DNA of 64,000 nt, taken from contig BLJB01000021.1 of NCBI GenBank assembly GCA_013423325.1, positions 334 to 64,333 of the forward strand, written 5' to 3'. Shown here piece after piece: positions 31,559 through 43,033 of this stretch (its first letter is position 1; the number at the start of each line of letters is the position of its first letter). The DNA comes from Usnea hakonensis (lineage: Eukaryota > Ascomycota > Lecanoromycetes > Lecanorales > Parmeliaceae). The notes beneath the pieces were generated by a model. The model was given only the letters and a program-made list of their open reading frames with translations. It was not told the origin of the DNA and searched no databases. The position numbers and the translations under genes were made by a program.

Positions 31559-34500
31559 ATGGCAAAGTCTAACCCACAACAAATTTTGCCTATGACGGAC
31601 TTCTCGAACATCCATCTAGGGCCCCGAAGGCTTTCTAAGCCTCGAACGAACAGGTCGTCTTCCAATCTTCTCGCTGAACAGCCCACCGCGCCAATGTCAC
31701 CTTACGGTTCCCCCGAGCAGGACTATTTTGGTCAGGATGCCGTCGTCGTGGATTCGCGTGGCCAGCGTAGAAGCCGAAGCAAATCCCGAGGCAGATTGAA
31801 AGCATACCTGTACGGCTCAAGTTACGACCTTACACAGAACTCATCAGATGATGAAGCGCAAACCGGAATTGCAGGTGCAGCGCGCGATGTTCGCAGACGA
31901 ATGTCACGTACAGGTTCTTTCGTCATGCCGCTTCAAAGTGCTAAAGCATCGGCAACACGTCTCTCAAATTCGTCAAGCTCAGGTCTGCTTTCCACGCGAT
32001 CGACAAATTCACAAGAAATTGACCCAGAAGAATCAGCCATGATAGTTGACCAAATCAAACATAGAGCCTATTATGACAGTTTGGCAGCCCAGAACCACGT
32101 TTCCACGCCAGTGGATGAAGGCAGGCACGTTGATTCAATTATGGCTCCACTCCGAAGGAAATCACTTTATACGCCAGGTATTGCCACTAGAGATGTCAGT
32201 GATATACTGCGGAAGCCTCCCAAACCATCAGAAAATCACGATTACTATTACGACCCTTCGCGTTCCGAGAACTCGCCCCTTTCTGACCTTGCGGTATTGA
32301 ATGCAGGTGATGGCAGATCTACCCCTTCCGATCTTCATTATTCGCAATTAGGGGGTTTGCAACTGGGCACGTTAAGGATCACAAACGGAGTTTCTTCGCC
32401 TGTCCCGGGGGCGCGTCTGCCAGATCCACATCGTTCTGTAACGCCTGAGTCCAAATCGCACGACGAGTACTATACAGCATCAGAAGGAAGTGTGGGTGGG
32501 GATGGGGATCATGCCACACCTCTTACCCCCAGGGGCGGGAGTCCCTCGAGGTTTGAGAGCGAAAACAAGGCTGACATCAGAGGCGACAATGGAGTCCTAA
32601 GCAGTTCCAACAATTTTCTTCCTTTCGAGAGGACCCCATCAAACAAATCATTACCTGTTCCAGCGGAAACAACCGACCAAACGGCTAGTTTTGACAAGAT
32701 ATCGATGGCTCAGTCAGCTCGTTTTCAACATGAAACAGTCAGCGATATGTCCTGTTTGGAAGAGAAAACATCGACACCTACTAGGTCTCCGATGATTGGA
32801 GATAGACCACAAGACGACATTGAGCACGTCGAGTCACATCCCCTTAACATAGATTTAGGGGGAGAGTCTGGTCTCGAGCTGGGAACACCAATCGCATCTC
32901 GCTCTGTCAAACGAGAGCAATCCCAAGAGCCCGTGCGTTCCGCAGGCGAAGCATTGAGCGAATCATCTTTCGTTGAGACAAGACCGTCCCAAGTCGGCTC
33001 TGTCGAAAGAAGAATGCCTTTCAGGTGCTTTTCCAGTGGTGCCTCAGGAATGGCAGATGAGTACATCGCAGAACTTGACGACACTCCGTTCTCCTACGTA
33101 TCGCGCGAAGCCAAGGGGCATTCCATACCACGGTCACAGGATCCCGCGAAGAGGATGTGGAGGTCATTCATCGACGATGCTGAGGTGCAGCATGCTGGTA
33201 GCGGCAGCGATTCGAGGGACGGCGCCCTCCAAAAACTTACTGGAAATGGCACTATGCCGTCGACGCCGGAACCCAAGCGCCTTTACATGCCGTTCTCTCA
33301 GCCTTTGAAATGTAACGCCTCTTCAGAGACCCCTCAGACAGACAGCGGATATTTTTCACAAGCCTCATTATTAACAGGGACGCCCGCCCACAAAGTTTGC
33401 GACAAATCAGGGGTCAATTCTCCCCAGGCCTTAAACAATCAAGCCGTCGAGACCGTCAGATTTTCCGCTCGAACACCATTACGTAAGCTTCAAAAGCAAA
33501 GATCGAAATCACAACCTCCGCCCGTAGATATCATTACAGGATGCCACGAATTTACTGATGCGAATATACCTCGTATACCTTCAATCATTGCTGCGAGGCA
33601 TGCAAAGAGGCTTAGCGAATTCCCAATTCTTGAATGTACATTTCCAAGCTTGCAGCATACGACTGCAGATAGGACCTTGTCTCCAGTCCAGGCTCACGGC
33701 GCGCCCATTCGTTTTCCCTCCCCTGCGTATGATCTTGAAGCGGCCTCTGCCCCTTCAAAAGCATCTCCGATATCCTCTTCCAGGCCTCGAGCTTGTACGA
33801 TTGTTGGCGACGAGAATGAACGGGATACTTCGGGTATAGTAAGATCTCCTAGTTGGTCTGAGTTTGGTGGAGACGGCAGGAGAAGGAAAGAGCAGAAGAA
33901 GCTGGCAAAAGCAGATAAGGGTAATGACAGAAGACTCCAGAAAGAAGAAAGAGAGGTCGATAAAAGGTTGGAGAGAGAGAGGAAGGAATTTGAAAAACAG
34001 ATTAAAAGAGACCAGGAAAGCCAGAGGTCTACCCGTTCTCGTTCTGCTTCTAGAACGAGAAAGAGATCATCCGATGGTCAAAATCGGCATGATACAATGG
34101 TGATGATTTCGGATTTCGGAACAGTTACCGAATCACTGGGGAATAGCCCGTATGACATTGCGAACCTACAAAACGTCAATAATCCAACATCGACGCTTTC
34201 CAAAACGCACCATTCCCGGAACTGGCACCCTCATCAGATCAGTACCGCAATGCCAAGACCAAAATCTGTTTTCGGCTCAAATACTCTATCTGAGACCATG
34301 TTCTTGGACATGCATACCGTTCCAGCTTTGGCTGCAGTGGATCTCAAGACACACAACCTCGAATGGACCCGCGCCCGACAAAGAAGCCAAAGCCTCTCTG
34401 CGGTAGGGACAGAGTCATTCCGTCATCGCAACAGCATTCCCGGAATATTACTTCGGCCTCGTAGTATGACGGGAGATGCGCCACCGGTGCCGGCTCTCCC

Positions 34501-35320
34501 TTCAGCAAAAGAGATCAAGCAGCGAGAAGCCGAAATCATAAGGTCTCGGCCCCAAAGTATGGTAGTCGAACCTTCAGTGCCAAAACCTACCTCGCGGGAA
34601 AGTGAAGTACGAAAGGCAGTGCCCTATATTTCCGAGTCAGGCGAATGTGTTACACCGCGCAAGATCAAAGATGGGACGATAGTCCCAGGCCTCTGGAGTA
34701 ACGGATCCCTCGAAAGGAAAAACCTCAAGACCGTTGAAAGATCAAGGAAAGCAATTGAAAGTCTGACTGGTGACGATGGCGAGACCATAACAGCCAAGGA
34801 CAGCGTTTGGGGAATCCCGAGCCAAACTTGGTCTCAACGTCGTAAATCCGCCGGCGAAGCGCTGTCGGAAAACCGAGCCGGGGATGTACTCGATAGTCAA
34901 GAAGCTGCGAACCCTGCTCCATTCTCCGAAAATGGTGACAGACCTACTTTTCTGGCCAGAGCTTTCACTTCTGGAGACCATCATGCCCTCACACATACTC
35001 CTAGCCACCCAAATCCCCTAGCATCGCACCCTCAGTCTCAGCATTCTCCACAACAGCCAACTCACTCGGGGAAGACACCAGTTTCCCATCATCCGTCAAC
35101 CCCTCAGCAGACGCAGCGGCTTAAAATCACCCTTCTCGATTCACCTCCTAGGCCATCTGTGTCTTCTTCTCAGCACGAAAGTATATTACCAACTTCCGCC
35201 CCACGGCGTGCACAAACCCAATCTTTCCAAATTCCGCGCAAACGCGTTGGCTCAGGACCCTCAATTACACGCGCTGAATCGGCCATCAGATCTAGCCTCT
35301 ACCAAGGGATCCCTGTCTGA
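31559..35320 (+). CDS. Large disordered fungal protein, function unknown
   Basis: A single exon of 1253 residues. I start at the ATG in ACCATGGCA (good Kozak context); the frame is open upstream but from a non-ATG codon. Almost all of it is low-complexity and rich in Ser, Pro and Arg, with SRSKSRGR near residue 75 and many SP/TP sites. One charged helical segment at about 780-830 (EQKKLAKADK...KRLERERKEFEKQIKRD) should form a coiled coil. No catalytic domain, signal peptide or membrane segment is seen. Proteins of this look are conserved in Pezizomycotina, but I do not recognise a named one. Confidence 0.8.
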   Translation: MAKSNPQQILPMTDFSNIHLGPRRLSKPRTNRSSSNLLAEQPTAPMSPYGSPEQDYFGQDAVVVDSRGQRRSRSKSRGRLKAYLYGSSYDLTQNSSDDEAQTGIAGAARDVRRRMSRTGSFVMPLQSAKASATRLSNSSSSGLLSTRSTNSQEIDPEESAMIVDQIKHRAYYDSLAAQNHVSTPVDEGRHVDSIMAPLRRKSLYTPGIATRDVSDILRKPPKPSENHDYYYDPSRSENSPLSDLAVLNAGDGRSTPSDLHYSQLGGLQLGTLRITNGVSSPVPGARLPDPHRSVTPESKSHDEYYTASEGSVGGDGDHATPLTPRGGSPSRFESENKADIRGDNGVLSSSNNFLPFERTPSNKSLPVPAETTDQTASFDKISMAQSARFQHETVSDMSCLEEKTSTPTRSPMIGDRPQDDIEHVESHPLNIDLGGESGLELGTPIASRSVKREQSQEPVRSAGEALSESSFVETRPSQVGSVERRMPFRCFSSGASGMADEYIAELDDTPFSYVSREAKGHSIPRSQDPAKRMWRSFIDDAEVQHAGSGSDSRDGALQKLTGNGTMPSTPEPKRLYMPFSQPLKCNASSETPQTDSGYFSQASLLTGTPAHKVCDKSGVNSPQALNNQAVETVRFSARTPLRKLQKQRSKSQPPPVDIITGCHEFTDANIPRIPSIIAARHAKRLSEFPILECTFPSLQHTTADRTLSPVQAHGAPIRFPSPAYDLEAASAPSKASPISSSRPRACTIVGDENERDTSGIVRSPSWSEFGGDGRRRKEQKKLAKADKGNDRRLQKEEREVDKRLERERKEFEKQIKRDQESQRSTRSRSASRTRKRSSDGQNRHDTMVMISDFGTVTESLGNSPYDIANLQNVNNPTSTLSKTHHSRNWHPHQISTAMPRPKSVFGSNTLSETMFLDMHTVPALAAVDLKTHNLEWTRARQRSQSLSAVGTESFRHRNSIPGILLRPRSMTGDAPPVPALPSAKEIKQREAEIIRSRPQSMVVEPSVPKPTSRESEVRKAVPYISESGECVTPRKIKDGTIVPGLWSNGSLERKNLKTVERSRKAIESLTGDDGETITAKDSVWGIPSQTWSQRRKSAGEALSENRAGDVLDSQEAANPAPFSENGDRPTFLARAFTSGDHHALTHTPSHPNPLASHPQSQHSPQQPTHSGKTPVSHHPSTPQQTQRLKITLLDSPPRPSVSSSQHESILPTSAPRRAQTQSFQIPRKRVGSGPSITRAESAIRSSLYQGIPV

Positions 35321-36259
35321 TTCAACCTGGTGTAAATGCTGAAGAGCATCAAGCTATTGTGAGAGAGAGGAGTCATGGTCATGTTGAGTGCCGCGCCGAG
35401 AAAGTGGTGAGGGTTGTGGTGCTTTCATCATTCAGTGGCCTAGCATCATGATCATCTTTTCCATAACACATCACAGATACGGAGAAACGAAGAGCGAGTT
35501 GCCCTCGATTATTAGACGTGATAATTGCCTGTTTGGGTCAACACCTGAACGTTTTTTTCGGGGCCAGATTGGTACATATAAGACTCGAGATGTTAATGAA
35601 GTGCATGGAGTAGCTATACTCTTTCCTTGCAGAAGGATATTTCCTTTCATGCTATCACCATATAATAAAAGTTCGTTAGCCGAATCCATATCTGTATTGA
35701 GCTTTTTCAGTATAGACATAGGATTTTTTCGACCATTCTTGCCCTTTTGGCAATATAAGCTGGAGGCTCGTGCTAAAACGACGGAAGCACGCAAGAGAGA
35801 ACATATGTCCAGCCATTCCTAGCCCGTACATCAAATAAATCTTGAGTGAGACGGGAGTCCAAATGTCCATATGATGAACACAGACATTCTGAGGGGTCGT
35901 TGTTAACCATGTAACTATGCATGTCACCATGGACACTTCTCAAGATATATTACTCGTAGATTCACCATTGACCCATCGTTCTATGAGCAATCTTGACTCA
36001 ATTGCCGAACAAACGTTTCCGCATCACCCATAAGCGATGATCTTCACGATGCCGATTCAAACCTCCTGCCATCGTAGGTATATTCGGATAGCCATCCAAG
36101 CAGTGGCCGCATTCGCTGTCTAGACGCCAAGCTGGTAATACTACCTATCCAATCTAGTCCTTGGGCCCTTTGGCGGGCCATGCGTATTTTGGAAACTCAT
36201 ATACTCGGGCTGGTGTCAGATATGCCTGAGTGTGAGAGTTTCTGAGTATGCCACCATCT
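35321..36259. other. Intergenic region without a supported gene
   Basis: Frames at 35388-35822 (+) and 35471-35936 (-) are open but lack introns, domains or family-like sequence. I treat them as chance frames. Confidence 0.45.
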
Positions 36260-36744
36260 CTATTTCTTCTGGGACTGATGGCCAACTATGGCGGTGGCAT
36301 TACTTTCTGTCTCGGTGTTTGCCTTGGCTACCCCCAAGCCCGGCTCATCGCGGCCGGCGACGGTAGCAAGCAAGTCGTCGATTTTTCGCTCCAAAGAAGT
36401 GAGCTGTGTCTCCATTGCGAACGCTGTCCTCTCGCCCCTAACGCCGTATGACTCGCGGGTTAGCCAGACTGACATTGCGATGCAGCTAGTGGCGGAATGC
36501 CACGTGGTGACGATCCCGGTCGCGGTAGCAGGGGATCATTGATTCAAGGGGCTAACCGGGTGATCGGAGGTGGAAAGCATACTTGGATAATTCTTGAAAT
36601 GCCTGGGAAGGAAAATCTGGTAAGTAAAAGGATTGGATGGAGAGAGAATTATTGGAGAATAATTTGAGATGGCCATACTCGCGCGAGATCAGCATCAGCA
36701 TCAGCATCGACCGGAGACGCCGGAAGGTTATTGTTGGAAGGCAT
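36260..36744 (-). CDS. Small conserved-looking coiled-coil protein (three exons)
   Basis: Exons 36744-36679, 36602-36583 and 36437-36260 give 87 residues. The open frame alone begins too early; splicing two introns (76 and 145 bp; GTATGG...CCCAG and GTATGC...GTTAG) produces MPSNNNLPASPVDADADADL, then AFQELSKGERTAFAMETQLT, SLERKIDDLLATV. This Ala/Glu/Leu-rich centre should be a short helix or coiled coil; the tail is polar and ends in KK. Such small proteins with an LSKGERTA-like core occur across Pezizomycotina, from memory and without a known function. Exon 2 is only 20 bp, so automated annotation may miss it. Confidence 0.72.
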
Positions 36745-36838
36745 GACTTTATTTTTCTCGGGTGGTCCGTGGCCCGTTGTCAAGAAGGGATTATAGTATA
36801 GCAATGTAATATGATTATGACTATAGATACGTATGACT

Positions 36839-36869
<31 letters not shown>

Positions 36870-38069
36870 GGATGAGGATGAGGATGATGACGGTGACGAT
36901 GACGATGAAGGAGACGGCAAGTAAAATAAGTACTCAGTATTGAAGATGTAATAATAATGATGATGATGATGAGCTTCTACGTATGCTTGTAATATATTTT
37001 ATTACAAGAGTCGAGTGGAATCGAGGATATTATTACTTGGACTTGCAATCAGGAGAGAATTCCTTCATAATCGAGGCTCCCGAAGAGTGAATCGGATCGA
37101 AAAAAGTCAAAGAAAAGTCGACCCGACAATCGAAAAGATTGTTACAGTTAGTGCATTTAAAATGTGAACATGGACAAAAATATAAAATACCGTAAATCGT
37201 AAATGCAAAAAGAAAGGCTCGATGGTCCTTGCTGATTGTGATGGCACTGTATCTCGGTACATTATTCTAGGCTAATTCAGGGTCCAGCCAAGGTTAGAGT
37301 ACAGAAAGGGGAAAGAGAGGGAAAGAGAGGGAAAAGAAAGGGAAAAGAAACAGCCAACGGGATGACGAAATGGAATTACTAAGCCCTTTTAGTTGCAGAG
37401 GTTGTTGCAGACGATGCAGCGATGCAGATGGGTTTGGCATCGAGCGATCTCAAAACCAAAACCAAAACCACAATAATTTGCTGCGATACACCTACTTTAG
37501 ATAAAAAGCCGAAGCACTTTGTTCTGTAAAGTACCTTACCTTACTCTACTTTACTTGGGGATCTACGAGTACTTTAATCTTCGATGTTGATAACGATCCT
37601 CATCTTTGACCTAGATGCTCTTTTGCTCCAATTGGGCATGTTGCTTGTCCATCATCGATTCCTGAACCCCCATTCCACCCCATCCCATTCCATCCTTTCT
37701 GCATGTCCTTCCTCGATCCATCCACCCCAACGACCTGCACTCCTGGCCCCGTCCCGTGAACAATCTCGCTATCCTTATCGTGACCACGTCGGCCTATATC
37801 AATCCCTCCTGTTCCACTTAGTCGCCATCTTGTTCGCCATATCATTTTCAACTATTGCTCCCATCGTCACCTACGGCTCGAGACCTCCATTTTTTGGAGG
37901 CGTCACGGCTTCCCATCCCAACACACCAAGTCTTGCTACGGAAATCAGCATTCCATGGGATACTCGCGGACTGCATCTCCGACCAGACAATTTTGTCCCA
38001 CCGAGCTTGGTGTTGGGGAACAAATTAATTGGACAGTAGATCCTGGGAACCCTGCAGCTCACAGCGTTG
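36745..38069. other. Long upstream region of the SAM-HMG gene with simple repeats
   Basis: It contains a GAT/GAG triplet run (36841-36917), further GAT repeats near 36957-36971, a purine-rich tract GGGAAAGAGA-like (about 37307-37350) and pyrimidine-rich sequence before 38069. The frame at 37584-38039 ends in TAG before the real start and is more likely 5' leader than a gene. Confidence 0.5.
36841..36917. repeat. GAT/GAG/GAC triplet microsatellite
   Basis: Nine to ten GAT units are followed by GAG-GAT alternation and GAC/GGT-type triplets. It is in the region upstream of the SAM-HMG gene and outside any supported exon. Confidence 0.85.
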
Positions 38070-40214
38070 ATGAGTGACCTCCGCCTCAACTTGTCGCGAC
38101 TCGGTCTTTCACAATATGTCGAGAGATTTCGCGAAGAAGGCTTCGAGAGTTGGGACATTGTCTTGGACATTACCGAATCTGATCTGTAAGACCATATTCG
38201 CCACCTAATCGTACCTGGCTAATTGCTTCCTTTAAGAGAAGTTTTGGGGGTCAAGCTGGGACATCGCCGGGTGAGCAATCACTGACTCTACGTCGAGCCA
38301 ACAGACACTGTTTGTGAGCATGGAGCTGACGTTGCTCTAGGTACTGCAACGAGAAATAGCCCAAACGCGTGGCCTGAGTGTGGAGCAATTGAATCCGGCC
38401 GTCGGGTTAGGCTCTCAAGATGATCGTCAACGTCATGGAGGAGAAGGGAGCAGGACTGATGGTCAGGGCTCCACCGGTAGTGGGCAAAAAAGAAAATACC
38501 GACGTCACCCAAAGGTATAGATGGCTCTTCTTTTGATGCGGTCATAGTGGGCGTTGCTTCCATTTGCCTTTGCCCACTGTCTGGCTTACCGTACTGACTG
38601 TTCTCTTCGGCCTTCCGCTAGTCCGATGAAAATGCGCCTGAAAGACCACCATCTGCCTATGTTATTTTCTCAAATAGTGAGTCTCCGTCATGCATGCTTC
38701 AATACAACTGTAAGATAAGCTAAGCTACTGATAACCTTAGAAATACGAGAAGAATTGAGGCCTGAAAATCTTTCCTTCACGGCTATTGCCAAAAGAGTAG
38801 GCGAGCGCTGGCAAGACATATCGGCAGAGGAGAAGGAGCCATATGAGTCCGGTGCTGCCGCGGCGAAAGAGAAATACCATGCCCAAATGACGGAATACAA
38901 AACCACCAAATTGTATAGAGACTACCAACAGTACTTGGCGGAATTCGAAGCGAAGCATGCGTCGAGTTCGGGTGTGTACCAACATAGGCCACCCAATCTG
39001 CTATTGCTAATCTATGACCAGAAGGGAAACGCCCAAGATTCGCGCATGAGGAGACCCATGAAAGTACAACTAGCAGCGGGAGTGTGATCAGCCAGCTTGA
39101 TGGCCTGGATTCTCTGTCTGGTAATGCCGATCTTGCGCGGCGGAGAGTGGGCTCTGTGAGTTCTGTGGGCCGCCATACAGTCTCTAGTGGGCTTCCGTCA
39201 CCCCCGAGTATCACATCTGGACCACTTCCGCGACGTGGAGGTCCCTCGTCCATAATTCCTCTCGGTAACACGTCACCAATGTCTACATCGCCAAGGTCGG
39301 CTCGTAGGGAGTCTTCGACAAGCCAATATATTCACATTCCTCCCCTGGGTCAGCCTTCCGCAGAGCCACTGTCTGAACGAACGGCAATGACTTCGGCAGG
39401 GTTAGACGAAAATTATCAGCGTGTCTTGCAAATAGAAAGCAAGGAAGCGCGGACATTGCGAGGACTTTCTTCAGGCCCGTTCATTGAGCCAAAAATGTCT
39501 GGAATGCAGAGCAGCCCACTCGGTAGTCCTCAGAGATCCACTCGCACTCCCACACAGTTTCAGTATAGTACATCGGATTCATCCAAGTCGTCAAAGGCTT
39601 CTCCATTATCGAGCGGTAGCACTGCTACTTCGTCTCTTTTACCTTCTGCCGCTGCGTTTGACGGAGAAAAGAGATCCGCTTTGTCTCTCCCACCGCTCGC
39701 CACTCTTGGCCCGCTCTCGAGCAGTAAAGGTTCGTCCCATACTAAACAAGCGACTCGACCAGGTCTTCAACCACTTGCTAGCCGGAAGACATCCTCGATC
39801 GCGCCGGACCAGCCTTCGCAGCCTCCGTTCACTTCATCCTCATCCACAGGTATGAAATTCGAGTCTCTTCAACTCCCATTACCATACAACGTCTCATTTG
39901 GCCAACGCCCACTGCCACGATCCGACAGCTGCGGCAAATTAGCTAACATCTTCGATCTTCAAGATATGTCACGAGAGAGGAGTTTACTTGGCGATTTAAA
40001 CCTGGATCAGGAGGAAAGAGGCGCTACTCCGACGATCCTACAGGGCCTTCCTGAACCACGGCACCCTCCGCATCATCCCAGCCTACCAACCCTCCCCTCC
40101 GTTTTGCGTGATGACACTCACGATCTGTTTCCTCAGCAGGCAGACGCGCTCTCGGTTCTCGCTTATGCGGGACGAATCGTTGGACGTGATCGCGGGACGC
40201 CACGACCACCCTAG
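38070..40214 (+). CDS. SAM-domain + HMG-box protein (putative transcription factor)
   Basis: Exons 38070-38185, 38237-38270, 38341-38514, 38622-38676, 38741-38971 and 39022-40214 give 600 residues. Residues 1-50 form most of a SAM domain (LSRLGLSQYVERFREEGFES ... DITESDL ... VLGVKLGHRR). The HMG box at about 118-195 reads RPPSAYVIFSNKIREEL ... VGERWQDIS ... EKEPYE, with the usual aromatic and basic positions. The C-terminal 400 residues are Ser/Pro-rich and disordered. HMG boxes bind DNA in the minor groove and bend it; SAM domains mediate oligomerisation, so a chromatin or transcription role is inferred. All five introns are 50-107 bp with GT-AG ends. It is convergent with SVP26. Confidence 0.87.
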
Positions 40215-40772
40215 TTGCATTATCAATATATTCTATTGCAATCGCAACGGCATGGACTATCTCGACTCATGTAACGCTTTCTTGGCAGTTCCTCATTTGC
40301 TAAGCCGACTTATAGTACATTCAAGGGCAAATGTCAGCTCCAGATGCACGGAATTGGGTAATTTTGCTTGAAGGAGCTTTTGGCGCATTAGCTGGAATGG
40401 GAGTGCTTGGAAGGAGGCTTCTTGCGATCGTTAACACCATGCCAGCGATGCTTTAAGAGATTCCACACTCTCATATTTAAGGCGTGCCGATGACCAAACA
40501 GAATATTAGCCACTAGCTTATATTCATGTATACCTACATTGCCTGGACATCCCTCTATTCATGAAGACCTGGATTGGTTCTAGAGAACACTCCATCCAAG
40601 CGTGATTCGACTTGAGCGACATGCTCGTATATCAATTATAATGCTGAGGTGCCTTGCCCGGCCTCGAATCACTAAGCGTACCTTGAGGAAATGTTCCTGG
40701 GGTGCCGCTGCGGGCTCTCGCTCTGGGCTGAGGAATGAAGGTATGAGGCACATCACAAAGGCTGTCCGGCTG
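40215..40772. other. 3' region between convergent genes
   Basis: 558 bp between SAM-HMG and SVP26 stop codons. Nothing recognisable; expected 3' untranslated regions. Confidence 0.45.
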
Positions 40773-41704
40773 CTAGAACCTTCTGACTTTATCTCCTCTC
40801 CAAAGACCCAGTAATTCCCCAGTCTCTCCGACCCACTCAACGATCCACTCTACCCCAGCTTTGACCAATCCCTTTGTCCTCCGAGCTCTCCCATCGCCAC
40901 CACCGCCCAAACTCCCGTCGCTTGGAGCTAGGTTTCCCCCAGTGGCATATTCACTGCCCATACTAGGGAGAACGTTTTCACCAGCGCTTAGCGATACGAA
41001 GAGGGCGAATGGGACAAGCCAGACACAGATGCCAAAGTAGGAAGCGATCTCAGTGAAAGTAGGCATCTCGAGACGGTCGTAGACAGAGGTCGGATAGCGA
41101 GATGATGAAGAGGGGGCCGGGGGCGCAGAGAAGTGGCGGAAGCAAAGGAAATGGTTGACGAGGACAAGGACTATGCATTCTGTCAATCAATACACTTGGG
41201 CAAGGAAGGAGTGGGTAGACAGAAGGGCAAGCTTACCGCATGAGAGTATGAAGACAGGATCAGTCAATTTGACAATAGGGAAGTGGCGCAGGTTGCCCAT
41301 ATAGACGCCATGGCTGACTATGCTTACGGCGGAGAGCGCAAGCGGGAAGCGGTCGATCAGAGTGAGGAGGATCTGGATGGCGATGACGGCGTAAATGAGG
41401 CGCGTGAGGAGTCTGCGGGCCACTACGGTGTGCTCCTCTACCAATTCGGAGAGGTAATAGAGTCCGCTTGCTATGATAGAAAGGGTGGTGAGCTCAGGAG
41501 GTTTGAGAGGGGGAGTTGGGGGGAAGAGGGGGTGGGCTGGTTTGATGCTCCTCCGGGGTGTGGCAAGAGGATGTGGAGGAAAGGGACACGAGTGAGGGGA
41601 GAGATTTATGTAGGGGGCCAGTTGGTTCAGATACCTATAGCAAGTGTAAGGAATCCAAAGCCGAGCAATACTCCAGTATAACCGACAAGAGGGAGAATCC
41701 ACAT
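40773..41704 (-). CDS. SVP26: Svp26/TEX261 family ER-Golgi membrane protein
   Basis: Exons 41704-41635, 41470-41237 and 41170-40773 give 233 residues. The start MWILPLVGYTGVLLGFGF, then LAIASGLYYLSELVEEHTV and MGNLRHFPIVKLTDPVFILS identify the family. Four hydrophobic segments are visible (about 3-22, 45-63, 66-85 and 145-165). The yeast protein is a COPII adaptor that helps export of mannosyltransferases and of Golgi type II membrane proteins. The C-terminus is hydrophilic and Gly-rich. Intron 1 is 164 bp and could be translated in another phase, which makes a misleading longer frame. It is divergent from Bud23. Confidence 0.92.
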
Positions 41705-41970
41705 GTCGTTTTGGGCGACGTGTCCATGCAATGCCACGGTTGAATTGAGGCTTGGAATTGCGGAGCACCATAAATGACTGAAGACCGGGGGGGGGGGTAG
41801 TCAAAATAATCTTTTCCCACCTTGCATTCTCTTCCTCCTCCTCTTTCCCCCGACTTCAAATCGCTTGAAAACTTTGGTAGAAGTATCATTGATCATCATT
41901 TAGCGCTCCTTCCTGTTCTTTGCAAATCTATCACCAATTGACATGAAGGTACAAAAAAGCAGCTCCCAAC
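41705..41970. promoter_or_regulatory. Divergent promoter region SVP26 / BUD23
   Basis: 266 bp separate the starts. It holds a run of ten G (about 41789-41798) and a CT-rich stretch before BUD23. An out-of-frame ATG at 41943 precedes the BUD23 start. Confidence 0.5.
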
Positions 41971-42860
41971 ATGTCTCGTCCAGAAGACACACTGTACGAT
42001 GCTTACTTTACAGCCCTTCCTTCATCCTACTTGCGCCTGGCTGACCATTTGGTAGCCCTCCGGATCTCTTCTACAACGATGCCGAGTCTCGCAAGTACAC
42101 TACGTCCTCCCGCATACAAAACGTGCAGGTTGAAATGACCAACCGCGCCCTCGAGCTCCTCGCCCTGCCTTCTCCGTCCCTCGTACTCGACGTAGGCTGT
42201 GGCTCTGGCCTCTCTGGCGAAATCCTTTCCTCGCTATCACCCTCCGACGGCGGTCCTCATATCTGGGTCGGCATGGATATTTCCGCTTCCATGCTCGACG
42301 TTGCTTTGCAACGAGATGTCGAGGGTGATCTCCTACTGTCCGACATTGGGCAAGGCCTACCATTTAGAGCAGGCACGTTCGACGCGGCTATCAGCATTAG
42401 CGCTGTCCAGTGGCTTTGCAATGCCGAAAGCAGTGATACCAGCCCTCAAGGTCGTCTTACGCGCTTCTTCAATGGCCTGTATCTAAGTCTACGAAGAGGA
42501 GGGAAGGCGGTGTGCCAATTCTACCCAAAGAACGAGGCGCAGAGGACCATGGTCAGCGCGGCGGCTATCAAAGCCGGGTTTGGAGCGGGGCTGCTCGAGG
42601 ATGGAGCTGGGACGAAGAATGCCAAGGTTTACTTGGTATTAAGTGTTGGAGGTGGGGCCATTGAGGGTGTGGTGGAGGGTATGGAGGATGTAGATATCGT
42701 AGCAAGGAGAAGCAATAATGAAAGGGAGCAACCAGAGACTTTGGGAACAAAGGGAACCAAAAAGTGGATCTTGAGGAAGAAGAAGCAGATGGAGAGGAAA
42801 GGGAAGGTTGTGAAGAACGATTCGAAATTCAGTGGAAGAAGGAGAAGAATTACATGGTGA
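41971..42860 (+). CDS. BUD23: 18S rRNA (guanine-N7) methyltransferase Bud23
   Basis: Exons 41971-41993 and 42056-42860 give 275 residues. Splicing a 62-bp intron joins MSRPEDTL to PPDLFYNDAESRKYT, the conserved start. The SAM-binding motif I is VLDVGCGSGLSGE (about residues 58-70), followed by a GMDIS acidic loop and SAVQWLCNA. The C-terminus is basic (KKWILRKKKQMERKG), as in the nucleolar family. Bud23 methylates a single guanine in 18S rRNA and is needed for 40S maturation; it needs Trm112, encoded at 59.5 kb here, as an activating partner. Confidence 0.93.
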
Positions 42861-43033
42861 AGACTTGGTAATTCGATTTTATCGAATTTAGCAAGGCGCA
42901 CGACGAAGAGAATCGGGTTATCTGTCGAAAACGATAAATATTCTGTTGGCAAAGTGTAAATAGTCATTGAATGCACTGCGCTCGCTTTAATATTTAACCA
43001 GTCTTCGTACTTATTCACTTCTACTTGAAAGGT
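42861..43033. other. Short 3' region between convergent BUD23 and IDH1
   Basis: 173 bp, no feature seen. Confidence 0.4.

Noticed and set aside
35388..35822. 144-codon + frame after the disordered protein
   Set aside because: It lacks an ATG-supported conserved start, domains or codon bias, and the opposite strand is equally open.
36841..36917. Triplet run as a CRISPR-like or minisatellite array
   Set aside because: There are no spacers; it is a simple microsatellite, and CRISPR is not expected in a fungal nucleus.
37584..38039. 151-codon + frame upstream of the SAM-HMG gene
   Set aside because: It is Pro/His/Ser-rich, pyrimidine-biased, ends before the true start and looks like 5' leader.
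41187..41804. 205-codon minus frame as a single-exon gene
   Set aside because: It reads an intron of SVP26 in the wrong phase; the spliced model restores the conserved N-terminus.
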